Assembly (NCBI GenBank): GCA_964472565.1
Contig: CAYYNB010000005.1
Span: forward strand, 1-64,000
Reading direction: 5' to 3'
Source: DATAMF01 sp964472565
Lineage (GTDB): Bacteria; Chloroflexota; Anaerolineae; Aggregatilineales; Aggregatilineaceae
Length of the DNA: 64,000 bases
Shown here: positions 45,331 to 54,071 of the stretch, one piece after another
Numbering within the stretch: the first letter of the stretch is position 1
How the letters are laid out: every line of letters begins with the position of its first letter
Notes under the pieces: model-generated
What the model was told of the DNA's origin: nothing
The model's database searches: none
Seen by the model: the letters and a program-made list of their open reading frames with translations, nothing else
Made by a program: the position numbers and the translations under genes

Positions 45331-45696
45331 ATGGGCGCAGATAACAATCAGATACCGAATCTTGAACAATTAATGCAGTTAGGCATCCAGACTGCCCGGC
45401 AAGGCAACCGGCAGAATGCGCGGATGATTTTTCAGCAGATTTTGGATGCAGATGCCCAAAACGAGCGGGCCTGGCTGTGGATGGCCGCCGTTGCCGAAAA
45501 CCCGGAGGATCGCTTTCGGTACCTGACAACCGTATTACGCATTAACCCAAATAACCCTACAGCACAGCGTGAGTTGGAAAAGCTCAAAAAACGTGAAACA
45601 TCAAATACCAGCCAGGTACTTTTGTACGGGGGCATTGGTCTGGCCTTTTTGCTGCTCATGATCGCGCTGATCATCGTTTTTATTGCGGTGCGCTAA
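45331..45696 (+). CDS. Small TPR-like protein with C-terminal membrane anchor, paralog 1
   Basis: The 121-aa protein has a TPR-like helical module (about 12-75; ARQGNRQNARMIFQQIL, AWLWMAAVAENPEDR, INPNNPTAQRELEKL) and one membrane segment at about 95-119 with almost no tail. GGGAG precedes the ATG. The same module opens the next two plus-strand proteins and the one at 49.9 kb. The helices would face the cytoplasm in a tail-anchored layout, or the outside if inverted; topology is not resolved. Confidence 0.8.
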   Translation: MGADNNQIPNLEQLMQLGIQTARQGNRQNARMIFQQILDADAQNERAWLWMAAVAENPEDRFRYLTTVLRINPNNPTAQRELEKLKKRETSNTSQVLLYGGIGLAFLLLMIALIIVFIAVR

Positions 45697-45799
45697 CACC
45701 ATAAATATGCAGTTGTCAGATGCACAGTGGCCTTGTTGCCAAAGCCGGGATAAGATTCGGTCCCCCTGAGTATTTACAGAATTTCAGGATGGTATAACT

Positions 45800-47419
45800 G
45801 TGGCTAACGAAGAACTTCAAAACCTGCTGCGCACAGGTATTCAGGCAGCGCAAAGCGGAAATAAGGCCCTTGCACGTGGTATCTTGAAACAGGTAGTCGA
45901 TCAAGACCCGCGTAACGAGTTGGGATGGATTTGGCTGGCATCCGTCCTCGATGCGGCGGCAGAACGGCGCACGGCGCTGCAAAAGGTATTGGAGATTAAT
46001 CCGAACAATACCCGCGCCAAACAAGCGCTCGACAAATTGACACCAGCATCTACAGCTACTGCGGCGAATATCACTCCGCCCCTGTCTGTTTCGGCACGTC
46101 CTACCCCGCATTTAGCGGAGCCTTCACCCCGTGCCTCGCGCGAAGCACAGCGCGCGCAGTTGGAGCGTGAAGTACTCCTGGCTGTACACGCTCGACGACA
46201 GCGCCGTATGTCGCCTGTCACCTTTATCATACTGGGGCTGTTGGCCGTCGCCATGATCGCATTGGGTGCAGTGCTGTTGGTTGATATGCTGAATGATGAT
46301 GAAGGCGAAGAAAAAACTGTCACGACGGCTAATCAAACGACACCGACAGTCACGATGACGCAGGCGGGCGCGGCAACACCTTTGGGCGGATATGCTTCTC
46401 CCACACCGATTGGCGGCGTATTACGCACGGTGCCACCCAAAAGCACACTGCCGCCCACCTGGACACCGCTGCCTACGGCCACACTTCGGGCTACGGATAC
46501 GCCCGTCCCCACACTCCCGCCCTTGACGGAGTACAACTTGCTGGTTGCGGCCCGGCAGGATGAACAGGATAGCTGGGCACTCTACACGATCAGTGCTGAT
46601 GGTTCAGGCAAAACGCGAGTCCCAATCCGATTATCTGCTCAACAGGATGATTTGCAGGCCACGGCTGAAGCAATGGAACCCGAACTGGTTGAGGTCATGG
46701 ATGCGGCTTATTCGCCCGATAGCGAACAGATCGTCTTCACAGCACGCTTGCGAACAGGAAATACTGAGTATGAGGATTTGTACACGGCTTCCAGTAATGG
46801 CGGGGTGATGGAACGGCTGACAACACTGGAAGCTGATCATGTCGGCGGCGCGGTCTGGTCGCCCGACGGAAAACGAATCGTTTTTGCGTCGGATGCTGGC
46901 GGCGACTTTGATGTCTATATCATTGACGTAACCGGCGACAATTTGCTGCCGATCACATTCGAAGATGGCATTGATCGTGATCCTGCCTGGTCGCCTGACG
47001 GACAGTTTATTGTTTTTGCCTCGGATCGTAACAGTCCCGGTTTCCCCGAAATCTGGAGGATAACCCCGGATGGCGCATATCCGACACAGCTTACCGATAA
47101 TACCAACAGCAGTTATTCGCCCGCCTGGTCGCCAGATGGACAGTGGATTGCGTTTATTTCGGATCGTAATGGCGATGCGGATTTGTTTGTGATGAATGCT
47201 GAAGGACTAGGTACCTTGCAAGAATCGTTAATGCCGCCGGGAATCGTATCGGAGGAATGCGATCCTTCCTGGTCGCCCGACAGCCAATGGATTGCCTTTT
47301 GCTCAAACCGTGACAGTTCCGTGTTTGATCTCTATCTTGTGCGGCCCAATGGGAGCCAGATGCAAGCCCTCATTACCGGGCAAGATGGTGATACACGTTA
47401 TAGTGTATGGAAGCCGTAG
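45800..47419 (+). CDS. TPR module, membrane segment, TolB-like beta-propeller protein, paralog 2
   Basis: The 539-aa protein starts with GTG at 45800 after AGGATGG. Order: TPR-like module (about 3-80), basic linker, membrane segment (about 140-162), Thr/Pro-rich extracellular linker (about 170-235) and a C-terminal WD40-like/PD40 propeller with repeated W-SPDG/S-x-I-F/A-SDR units (for example AWSPDGQFIVFASDRN). The propeller is a surface sensor or scaffold as in TolB; no partner is identified. It is a close relative of the gene that follows. Confidence 0.85.
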   Translation: MANEELQNLLRTGIQAAQSGNKALARGILKQVVDQDPRNELGWIWLASVLDAAAERRTALQKVLEINPNNTRAKQALDKLTPASTATAANITPPLSVSARPTPHLAEPSPRASREAQRAQLEREVLLAVHARRQRRMSPVTFIILGLLAVAMIALGAVLLVDMLNDDEGEEKTVTTANQTTPTVTMTQAGAATPLGGYASPTPIGGVLRTVPPKSTLPPTWTPLPTATLRATDTPVPTLPPLTEYNLLVAARQDEQDSWALYTISADGSGKTRVPIRLSAQQDDLQATAEAMEPELVEVMDAAYSPDSEQIVFTARLRTGNTEYEDLYTASSNGGVMERLTTLEADHVGGAVWSPDGKRIVFASDAGGDFDVYIIDVTGDNLLPITFEDGIDRDPAWSPDGQFIVFASDRNSPGFPEIWRITPDGAYPTQLTDNTNSSYSPAWSPDGQWIAFISDRNGDADLFVMNAEGLGTLQESLMPPGIVSEECDPSWSPDSQWIAFCSNRDSSVFDLYLVRPNGSQMQALITGQDGDTRYSVWKP

Positions 47420-47494
47420 ATAATCGCTAGAAATTAACAGAATCTAAAGATACAATAGTGGTTGTTAATTTTAGTTCTTGTTTGGATGGTACGC

Positions 47495-49006
47495 ATGGGA
47501 ACATCCGATCCTCAAATTGATGAACTGCTCCGTCAGGGTATTGAAGCCGCCCGTGCCGGAAACAAGGAAGCTGCGCGTGGTTTTCTGGAACAAGTGGTTG
47601 AACGCGATCAGTATAACGAAAAAGGTTGGTTTTGGCTGGCCGCTGTCACGGCGGATGAAGATGAAAAGCGAATTTGTCTGGGGAATGTCATTCTGATCAA
47701 CCCGCAGAATGAGCGCGCACAACAATTGCTCGATCAGTTGGAAAATCGTCGTATTAGCAAAACGACTGTATCAACCAGCATGGCAGCCGGAGTGAGTCGT
47801 AAAACAGTCTATATTGCGATTGGGCTAGGCATAGCCGCTGTTGTGGCGTTGCTGCTGGTGTTGGCCGTGATGCTGGGCGGGGAAGACAAACCGACGACTA
47901 CAATTGAGGAAAATAAGCCTACTAATACACCGCGTGAAGCGCCAACTGATGATCAAACAGTACCGGTAACAACCGAAGTGGCAGCACTACCCCAGGCAAC
48001 TTCGATCCCGCCGACGCCGACTATACAGGTTATCAATACCATGCCGCCCACATGGACCCCCAAACCCTCAGTGACACCCAAGCCAAGTTTGGGCACTGCG
48101 CTCCCGGTACTGCCCGCTGCTGCAAATGCAAGCGGATGGATTATCATGCAGTCGGGACAAGCGCTCGATGGACAAAATTATCCTATTGCGATCATAAAAC
48201 CTGACGGATCAGAACGGGTGGTATTGTCACCAGCGGTAGAGAATGGGCGGATGCCAATCCTCTCGCCCGACAGCACCCAATACGCCTATGTGTTCACCAA
48301 CAGCAGTTTTGAAGTTCTGATGCAATTAGGGGATGTGGAAAGTAAAGTCGTAAAGGGCATCAATAAACGTTGGGCGAATAATCCAGCACTGTTGGACTAC
48401 AGTGAGCCATGCTGGTCGCCAGATGGTCAGTGGATTGCGTTTACCGCACTCGATCTTGCCACGCGCACACGTGATTTGTATATAGTGTCGATGGTGGGGG
48501 ACGATGATAACCCAGAGAATCTTAAACGCCTGACACAGAACGATGTCGTTGAGAGTAGGCCCACATTTTCACCCGACAGCCAGCGTATTATCTTCAGCGC
48601 GACCACCGATCCACAAGATAGCGACCCATTCACTGAACTGTATCTGTATGATGTAGCTTCAGGTCAAACAACGGCTCTCACGAGCAACGGCGCGGCCCTG
48701 ACCGAAACATCGCCGGATTGGGCACCGAATGGGAATGCAGTGGTTTTTGAAGGTGTGGAAGCTGGATCAACCAACGTTGACCTGTACCTGATTCAACTTG
48801 CGAATGGCGAGACAGGAAAAATTACCGATCTTTCGACAGATGCAGGCGAGGCGCGCCCGCGCTATTCCCCTGATGGGCGCTTCCTGATGTTCTCATCGAA
48901 TCGGACCGGCGATTGGAATGTATTTGTTTATGACCTGATCGAGCAAGCACTCTATCAGGTCACAAGCGATCCCTGGGTTGATCTGGGGAATGATTGGGGT
49001 GGTTAA
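47495..49006 (+). CDS. TPR module, membrane segment, TolB-like beta-propeller protein, paralog 3
   Basis: The 503-aa protein has the same order as paralog 2: TPR-like module (about 5-80, AARAGNKEAARGFLEQVV and GWFWLAAVTADEDEKR), a membrane segment near 105-130, a Thr/Pro linker and a PD40 propeller (WSPDGQWIAFTALD, FSPDSQRIIFSATTD, YSPDGRFLMFSSNRTG). The ATG at 47495 follows GGATGG; a TTG at 47462 would add 11 residues without a ribosome site. It converges with the FGE-fold gene, overlapping 4 bp. Confidence 0.83.
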   Translation: MGTSDPQIDELLRQGIEAARAGNKEAARGFLEQVVERDQYNEKGWFWLAAVTADEDEKRICLGNVILINPQNERAQQLLDQLENRRISKTTVSTSMAAGVSRKTVYIAIGLGIAAVVALLLVLAVMLGGEDKPTTTIEENKPTNTPREAPTDDQTVPVTTEVAALPQATSIPPTPTIQVINTMPPTWTPKPSVTPKPSLGTALPVLPAAANASGWIIMQSGQALDGQNYPIAIIKPDGSERVVLSPAVENGRMPILSPDSTQYAYVFTNSSFEVLMQLGDVESKVVKGINKRWANNPALLDYSEPCWSPDGQWIAFTALDLATRTRDLYIVSMVGDDDNPENLKRLTQNDVVESRPTFSPDSQRIIFSATTDPQDSDPFTELYLYDVASGQTTALTSNGAALTETSPDWAPNGNAVVFEGVEAGSTNVDLYLIQLANGETGKITDLSTDAGEARPRYSPDGRFLMFSSNRTGDWNVFVYDLIEQALYQVTSDPWVDLGNDWGG

Positions 49007-49713
49007 GCGCGGCGAACCAGGCGAAAGCCCTGATAGTTCACCCGATCCCCGGCGTAGTTATAACCACGAAAATCGGTGAGGGCGCTGTGTTGGCTCAGCG
49101 CCCATGATCCCCCCCGAATGGCGCGAATTTCGGAGCCGACGAACGAGGTGCTGTCCGGCGTATTAAATTCATTCAGGCACCAATCCGACGTGTTACCGCA
49201 CAAATCCAGAACGCCATAGGGGCTGGCCCCATCTGGATATTGCGTTACAGAGGTAGATACTTTGATCCCGGCTTCGCCTGTATTACACAGCAGCCGATCA
49301 TAGACAGTTCCCCAGGGATAGGGGCGCGCGTCATCGCCTTGGGCCGCCCGCTGCCATTCCTGCTCGGTTGGCAGTCCAATTTCTGCGCCTGTTTTGGCGC
49401 TCAGCCAGCGGGAGAACGCAATGGCTTCATACCAGCCCACTGATGAACGTGGCAGATCATCGCCGGGAAAAGGAATCGGTGTGGGCTGCTCGTATCCGAT
49501 CCGCCAGCGGGCCGCTGCGGGGGAGAAGTTCCACCACTCGGCATTGGCATAGCCATCTTCAGCATCGACAAAAACCTGAAACTGGGCATTGGTGATCGGG
49601 TATTTTGCCATGTCGAACGCGGCTACCTCAAATTCGTACTGGCTGTTTTTTAACACCACGATGCCGGAGGGGACGGCACACCACGCAAATGGGGAGGGCA
49701 AAAGATTGTTCAC
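49003..49713 (-). CDS. Formylglycine-generating-enzyme-fold protein lacking catalytic Cys
   Basis: The 236-aa protein matches the FGE/SUMF1 domain (PF03781): YPITNAQFQVFVD, VGWYEAIAFSRWLSAKTG, LPTEQEWQRAAQG, YPWGT and GNTSDWCLNEF, ending GFRLVRR. At the active-site segment where true enzymes have two Cys (RGGS.xxC...), it reads RGGSWALSQHSALTDFRGY, with no Cys. It is therefore more likely a binding module, as in many bacterial FGE-like proteins tied to kinases, than a sulfatase activator. No signal peptide is present. Confidence 0.85.
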   Translation of the reverse strand: MNNLLPSPFAWCAVPSGIVVLKNSQYEFEVAAFDMAKYPITNAQFQVFVDAEDGYANAEWWNFSPAAARWRIGYEQPTPIPFPGDDLPRSSVGWYEAIAFSRWLSAKTGAEIGLPTEQEWQRAAQGDDARPYPWGTVYDRLLCNTGEAGIKVSTSVTQYPDGASPYGVLDLCGNTSDWCLNEFNTPDSTSFVGSEIRAIRGGSWALSQHSALTDFRGYNYAGDRVNYQGFRLVRRA

Positions 49714-49870
49714 GTTCGTCTTTCCTGTCTTTTCAGAGCAAATCTGTTTTAGTATAGCAAAGAGCTTATAAATAGTCTGTACTCACTCGTGATATAATGA
49801 ATTGGGAAGAGAACCTCAGTTCAGACAAAAGACGACTAAAAAGAAGGAATGCAGCGGATGAGGGTCGGAA

Positions 49871-50281
49871 ATGGAGTACTCTACAGATTTATTCAATGCC
49901 CCCAAAGAGTTTCTTAATCTGTTTAAAGACGGAAAAGACGCTGCTCGAAGGGGGGAAAATGCCAAAGCACATGACCTGTTTCGGAAAGCAATCGAAATCG
50001 ATCCCTATCATGAGCAGGTATGGCTGTGGCTGGCAAGTGTCGTCGAGACCGACGAAGACCGCCGTGTATGCTTTGAGAATGTGCTGGAACTGAATCCAAC
50101 TAATCCAACCGCTCGCAAGCAGCTTCAGGTTTTGGAGCAAAAAGCACTGGCCGAGTTGTTGGGCAGAAAATCCAAACACAGCAAACATCACAAATGGCGA
50201 CGTTTGCTGCTGGGTGTATTTATTTTTGCCAGCCTGATCGGTGGCGCGGTGGGAGGTGCGTTCGCTTTAGGGTTTCTTTAA
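49871..50281 (+). CDS. Small TPR-like protein with C-terminal membrane anchor, paralog 4
   Basis: The 136-aa protein has the shared TPR-like module (about 15-90, AARRGENAKAHDLFRKAIEIDP, WLWLASVVETDEDRRVCFENVLELNP) and a C-terminal Gly-rich membrane segment (about 110-135). It resembles paralog 1 in layout. The ATG lies after GGGTCGGAA, a modest ribosome site; a TATAAT sits at about 49793. It converges with the OmpR-type regulator, overlapping by 4 bp. Confidence 0.75.
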   Translation: MEYSTDLFNAPKEFLNLFKDGKDAARRGENAKAHDLFRKAIEIDPYHEQVWLWLASVVETDEDRRVCFENVLELNPTNPTARKQLQVLEQKALAELLGRKSKHSKHHKWRRLLLGVFIFASLIGGAVGGAFALGFL

Positions 50282-50964
50282 AGATTGGCGAACCGATAAC
50301 CGACGCCGCGTGATGTCAAAATGTAGGTTGGGTGTTCGGGATCTTTTTCAACCTTTTGACGCAAATAATGGATATACAACTTCAGACTATCTATCGCGTC
50401 GCCGTATTCGGGTCCCCAGGCTTCTTTTACCAGATCAGAACGCGTAATCACGCGGCCTGCATTGCGCGCCAGCACGCCGAGCAGATTGAACTCTTTGGGG
50501 GTTAGATGGATTGTATTTTCACGCACGCGCACTTCGCGGCTGATGAAATTGATGCGGAACGTTCCCCCATCAAACACTAATTCCTCAGACACGGCGGGTT
50601 TAGGGGCACGGCGCAGATGGGCTTTGACGCGAGCGGCCAACTCATTATTATCGTAGGGTTTGACAATGTAATCATCGGCACCCATTTCCAACCCTTTGAC
50701 GACATCCCGCACGTCATCTTTAGCCGTCAGAAAGATGATAGGGACATCGGACAGTTCCCGTAAACGACGGCAAACTTCCCAACCATCCATATCCGGCATC
50801 ATGATATCGAGAAGGATTAGATCGGGCTGCGTGCGATACGCTTTGCGCAGACCATCTTCAGCCCGATACGCTTTAATGACCTCGTACCCCCGCCGCTCAA
50901 GCAGAATGCTAATCAGTTGAACGGTCATTTCTTCGTCATCAATCACGAGAATTTTTTCAGGCAT
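50278..50964 (-). CDS. OmpR/PhoB-family response regulator
   Basis: The 228-aa protein has a receiver domain with DDEE pocket, phospho-acceptor Asp in LILLDIMMPDMDGWEV, the TAKDD and IVKPYD switch residues, and a C-terminal winged helix with HLTPKEFNLLGVLARNAGRVITR and SRGVGYRF. It would bind DNA in response to phosphorylation. No kinase is adjacent; the GAF histidine kinase at 41.6 kb is 7 kb away. It is the 3' neighbour of the small TPR protein. Confidence 0.92.
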   Translation of the reverse strand: MPEKILVIDDEEMTVQLISILLERRGYEVIKAYRAEDGLRKAYRTQPDLILLDIMMPDMDGWEVCRRLRELSDVPIIFLTAKDDVRDVVKGLEMGADDYIVKPYDNNELAARVKAHLRRAPKPAVSEELVFDGGTFRINFISREVRVRENTIHLTPKEFNLLGVLARNAGRVITRSDLVKEAWGPEYGDAIDSLKLYIHYLRQKVEKDPEHPTYILTSRGVGYRFANL

Positions 50965-51063
50965 TGTTACGACCTCAGTTCCAATCCCATGAATCGGGCG
51001 TTAGTATAAGGTTTGTATCATTCGTTAGCACTCTACCATGACTAGCGTAGCGGCGCAAGTCGT

Positions 51064-51690
51064 CTACAAACTTAATACCTTATTCAAGCGTTGTTCAAAC
51101 TCGCTTAAAATAATTGCAGTTGCGCCCCAAACGCGATGCCCATGGACGTTATACCAGGGCACCTGCATCTGGAACCCATTGTAATCCCAGTCTTCAACCA
51201 CTTTGTGTTCGTCATCCAGAAGCCAGGACAAGGGGAATTCCAGAATAGCGTGGACCTCGCGGGGATCAGGCTGGAACGAGGGGATATAGGAGACTGCGCC
51301 GACAAATGGATAAACGTCAAAATCGCTGGGAGGAATATATAGTTTTGCCAGCGAACCTAACATCTCAATTTCGCCATCAAAGCCAATTTCTTCGCGCGTT
51401 TCGCGGAGAGCGGTTTGCAGTGGTGTTTCCTCATTTTCATGCGACCCACCGGGTAAACTGATCTGGCCGCTGTGGACATCATGTTCATTTTCCATGCGTT
51501 GTGTCAGGACCAGGGCCAAACCAGACGCAGTTGGATAAAGAAGTACAAGTACACTGGCCTGGCGAGGCTGGCCGGGAAGCGCCCTGCTCCGTTGTAGCGT
51601 GCGGGGTTGGGGAGCCATCCGGCGCTGGGCCGCCGCCGAATCAAAATCGGTCAGGGCCAGCGCCGCGCGGACATGATCCAGGGCAATCAT
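51064..51690 (-). CDS. Nudix hydrolase, NudL/CoA-pyrophosphatase-like
   Basis: The 208-aa protein has a complete Nudix box (Gx5Ex7REUxEExGU) in GGSHENEETPLQTALRETREEIGF, preceded by SGQISLPGG, typical of the NudL/coenzyme A diphosphatase group. It overlaps the small Pro-rich gene at ATGA and so is read from the same minus-strand operon as the E1/E2/JAB genes. Whether its substrate bears on the conjugation-like system is unknown. Confidence 0.88.
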   Translation of the reverse strand: MIALDHVRAALALTDFDSAAAQRRMAPQPRTLQRSRALPGQPRQASVLVLLYPTASGLALVLTQRMENEHDVHSGQISLPGGSHENEETPLQTALRETREEIGFDGEIEMLGSLAKLYIPPSDFDVYPFVGAVSYIPSFQPDPREVHAILEFPLSWLLDDEHKVVEDWDYNGFQMQVPWYNVHGHRVWGATAIILSEFEQRLNKVLSL

Positions 51691-51965
51691 AGGTACCAGG
51701 CGCGTCGTTTGCGTAGTGAAATGCCCGCATCTTTTTCGTCGCGCTGAGTGGTCCGAACCCGCCCACGAGGATCAATATGAATCTGGCCTGCTTGCTGAAG
51801 TCGGGCAAACTCCTCAGGAGTGATGTCCGGGGCAGGCTCACCGCCGAGGCGTTCCAAACGCGGTCCCAAATCTTCGGCCATACTCTCATCTTCTGGCGTA
51901 GGCTCATCGGGAGGCGGCGTCACAGGCATATTCTCGTCAACGGGAGGAACTTGATTCTCAGACAT
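51687..51965 (-). CDS. Small Pro/Glu-rich protein in E1/E2/JAB-like operon
   Basis: The 92-aa product is not recognised. The first 45 residues are disordered-looking and Pro/Glu rich (for example TPPPDEPTPEDES), and the rest is Arg-rich and ends RKRRAWYL. It has no membrane segment, no Cys and no C-terminal Gly-Gly; an internal GG at LERLGGEPAP does not resemble a processed ubiquitin-like tail. The fold is therefore unlikely to be a full ubiquitin domain. It overlaps the Nudix gene at ATGA and follows the E1-like gene by 35 bp. Confidence 0.65.
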   Translation of the reverse strand: MSENQVPPVDENMPVTPPPDEPTPEDESMAEDLGPRLERLGGEPAPDITPEEFARLQQAGQIHIDPRGRVRTTQRDEKDAGISLRKRRAWYL

Positions 51966-52000
51966 AGATTATTTCCTTCTATAACAACCAACAGGGAGCG

Positions 52001-52900
52001 CTAACGCTCACCCTCATCATGTTCATAAGAGACATTACCCAGACTCGCCAGATCCGTCAGGGATAATTCAGCCGTTTGTTCGTCGGATGCGTGGTGCAGA
52101 TGGCCGCACACCAGACATTCAGGATTACGTGGAACACTGATCCATTCGGCACTATAAGGGAGTGTGACACGCCCTTCGTAGATTTCCAGCCGCGTGTTCG
52201 CTAAAACAACGGTATTGGCGGGCATCTGGCGGTGGACAGCGGTATCTTCCAGCAGCTTATTCAGCGCCATATCCGCCTGGGATGCGGCAATCCGCACCAC
52301 ATGAATCCAGAGGCCCGGTTCAGCGGCTAATGTACCATCGGGTCCGATCATGCCGTAATCCAACTCTTCTACCGATTCGGGATCGGCAAGCCCTTCACGC
52401 AGATGTTCTGCCCAACAGGCATAACAGGGGCCTTCGTCGGGATAAATAATGCAGACATCGCCCCCTTCGCCGCGTTCATAGACGCCGGCATACACGGCTG
52501 TCCGGTTATATTGGATACACGCCTGATTGATCGTGTACTTCGGGCCTTCACTGTCTACCCCGGAGATCACGACATCCATTTCCTGAAGCAGTTGCAAATG
52601 ATCCTCGATACGACCTACCACCGTTTTGACAACCGCTTCGGGATTCCGCTGACGAATGAGATCGGCTACGGCGTCTACTTTCGGCTGGCCCAAGTAACGC
52701 CGATCGGCTGCATGGCGAACGATATTAGTTGGCTCAATGGTATCGTTATCAATGAGAATAAATCGTCCTACACCGCTCATGGCCAGGCTAACAGCGACAA
52801 AACTGCCACCTGATCCAAGTCCGATAATGCCGACTGTCCGCGTTTTGAGATACGCCAGTACATCTTTACCCAGCAGCCCTTCAACCCGATCCCAACTCAT
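52001..52900 (-). CDS. ThiF/E1-like adenylating protein
   Basis: The 299-aa protein has the E1 Rossmann signature GLGSGGS (27-33), the DND loop (51-53), the R62 and K74 region and the VDS strand with Asp116, and two CxxC pairs (Cys159/162 and Cys262/265) for a structural zinc. Between these Cys pairs no Cys is present, so the crossover-loop catalytic Cys of ThiF/Uba1-type proteins is not evident. It may therefore adenylate a substrate without forming a thioester. Overlap with the JAB gene is ATGA. Confidence 0.85.
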   Translation of the reverse strand: MSWDRVEGLLGKDVLAYLKTRTVGIIGLGSGGSFVAVSLAMSGVGRFILIDNDTIEPTNIVRHAADRRYLGQPKVDAVADLIRQRNPEAVVKTVVGRIEDHLQLLQEMDVVISGVDSEGPKYTINQACIQYNRTAVYAGVYERGEGGDVCIIYPDEGPCYACWAEHLREGLADPESVEELDYGMIGPDGTLAAEPGLWIHVVRIAASQADMALNKLLEDTAVHRQMPANTVVLANTRLEIYEGRVTLPYSAEWISVPRNPECLVCGHLHHASDEQTAELSLTDLASLGNVSYEHDEGER

Positions 52901-54069
52901 TTGACATTATCCTCTTGCAGTGTTTTTTCGATATGCCATACCAATTCAATCAGAGTTCGTTTCGAATCCCATTCCCAGGTAGGCATTTGAGTCAGCAACA
53001 CGGGCTGCGATGCTGCATACAGCTTTTCAAACACGTCTTCGTCTTCGGCCACACTTACCAATGGTGCGAGACGAATCGCGGGCGAATGGGCCGGATAGTC
53101 TACCGACGTTACCAGCAGAATCACACGGTTACTGCCCGGTTTATATACCGAAAATGCGATTTCATACGGTGGTCTGCCATCCGCATCCCAGCGAACAATA
53201 TCCACCATATAACCCGCTTCGGTTAGCAGGCCGAGTTCCTGGTCGAAGCGTTTGGGATAGGCGAGATGCCAGGCCAGCGGCGGCAGGCCAGGCAAACGGT
53301 CATTGGCCCATATTGTCGGCGCAACACCCACAAAAGGCTTTACCCGTTTACTCGCGTACCAAAAATCAATCCGAATTAACCAGTTCTGTTCTTCGAGGCG
53401 GATCACCATTGAATTCGCCGTGTTTTCTGGAATTCGACTATACAGATTATCGGCAGCGCTTGCGACCGGGGGAGGATTTTCCGGCGCTGGCTCAGCCTTT
53501 GTTTCGGTGGGAGTCTCATCTGCACTATCGGGTGGCGAAATAGGAACTGAAGCAGGAATAGTGGGAACCACCGGCTTAAGGGGATACATCGTTACAATCG
53601 GCGCAACAAGATGCTCAATGGGGGTTTCCTCATCGTTGATCATACGGCGCGCCGTCTGGGCATCGCCCCCAGATGGTTCTATCATATCGCCGGGCTGCTT
53701 GTGCCAATCCCCTACATGCATCAGCGGGACGTCCCACTTGGCTGCAATCGCGTTTCCATAAGAAGGGCGGCGCAGCTCGCGGAAGGCTTCCCAATTGACA
53801 TGCATCCACTGAAAAACATCAGCCTGCCAATCGTCACCGTGCTCGAACATACCCCATTCGCGCACAGTTCCTTCGCCGGGGCCAATTGTATCCAGCACAT
53901 AAATATCCGGTTCAGATCGTCCGGCCTGCGACACAATCAAGCCAATCAGGGCCTCGCCGGTTTCAGGTTCAGGGTACAGCAACGCGCCACGTGTAATCTT
54001 ATCCACCACACGTTGGGCTAAAATGACACGCGGGAAGTCTCGCATAGTTTCCGGTCCTTGTTCTTCCAT
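52897..54069 (-). CDS. JAMM/JAB metalloprotease-like protein fused to UBC/RWD-like domain
   Basis: The 390-aa protein has an N-terminal JAB domain. Glu39, His123, Ser133 and Asp136 align to ExnHxHPx6SxxD, but the second His is Gln125 (WHKQPGD), so a canonical zinc ligand is lost. A Pro-rich linker (about 165-205) leads to a C-terminal domain (about 215-390) with a VxxVDYPAHSPAIRL-like segment and an ELVWHIEKTL helix, resembling UBC/RWD folds and containing no Cys. It is thus a probable inactive E2-like module. The start has GGAGG 11 bp upstream. Neighbours are E2-like (2 bp) and E1-like genes. Confidence 0.75.
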   Translation of the reverse strand: MEEQGPETMRDFPRVILAQRVVDKITRGALLYPEPETGEALIGLIVSQAGRSEPDIYVLDTIGPGEGTVREWGMFEHGDDWQADVFQWMHVNWEAFRELRRPSYGNAIAAKWDVPLMHVGDWHKQPGDMIEPSGGDAQTARRMINDEETPIEHLVAPIVTMYPLKPVVPTIPASVPISPPDSADETPTETKAEPAPENPPPVASAADNLYSRIPENTANSMVIRLEEQNWLIRIDFWYASKRVKPFVGVAPTIWANDRLPGLPPLAWHLAYPKRFDQELGLLTEAGYMVDIVRWDADGRPPYEIAFSVYKPGSNRVILLVTSVDYPAHSPAIRLAPLVSVAEDEDVFEKLYAASQPVLLTQMPTWEWDSKRTLIELVWHIEKTLQEDNVK

Positions 54070-54071
54070 GG

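Noticed and set aside
51687..51965. Small Pro-rich protein as the missing ubiquitin-like modifier
   Set aside because: No beta-grasp pattern, no C-terminal Gly-Gly, strongly charged tail; a modifier was therefore not claimed.
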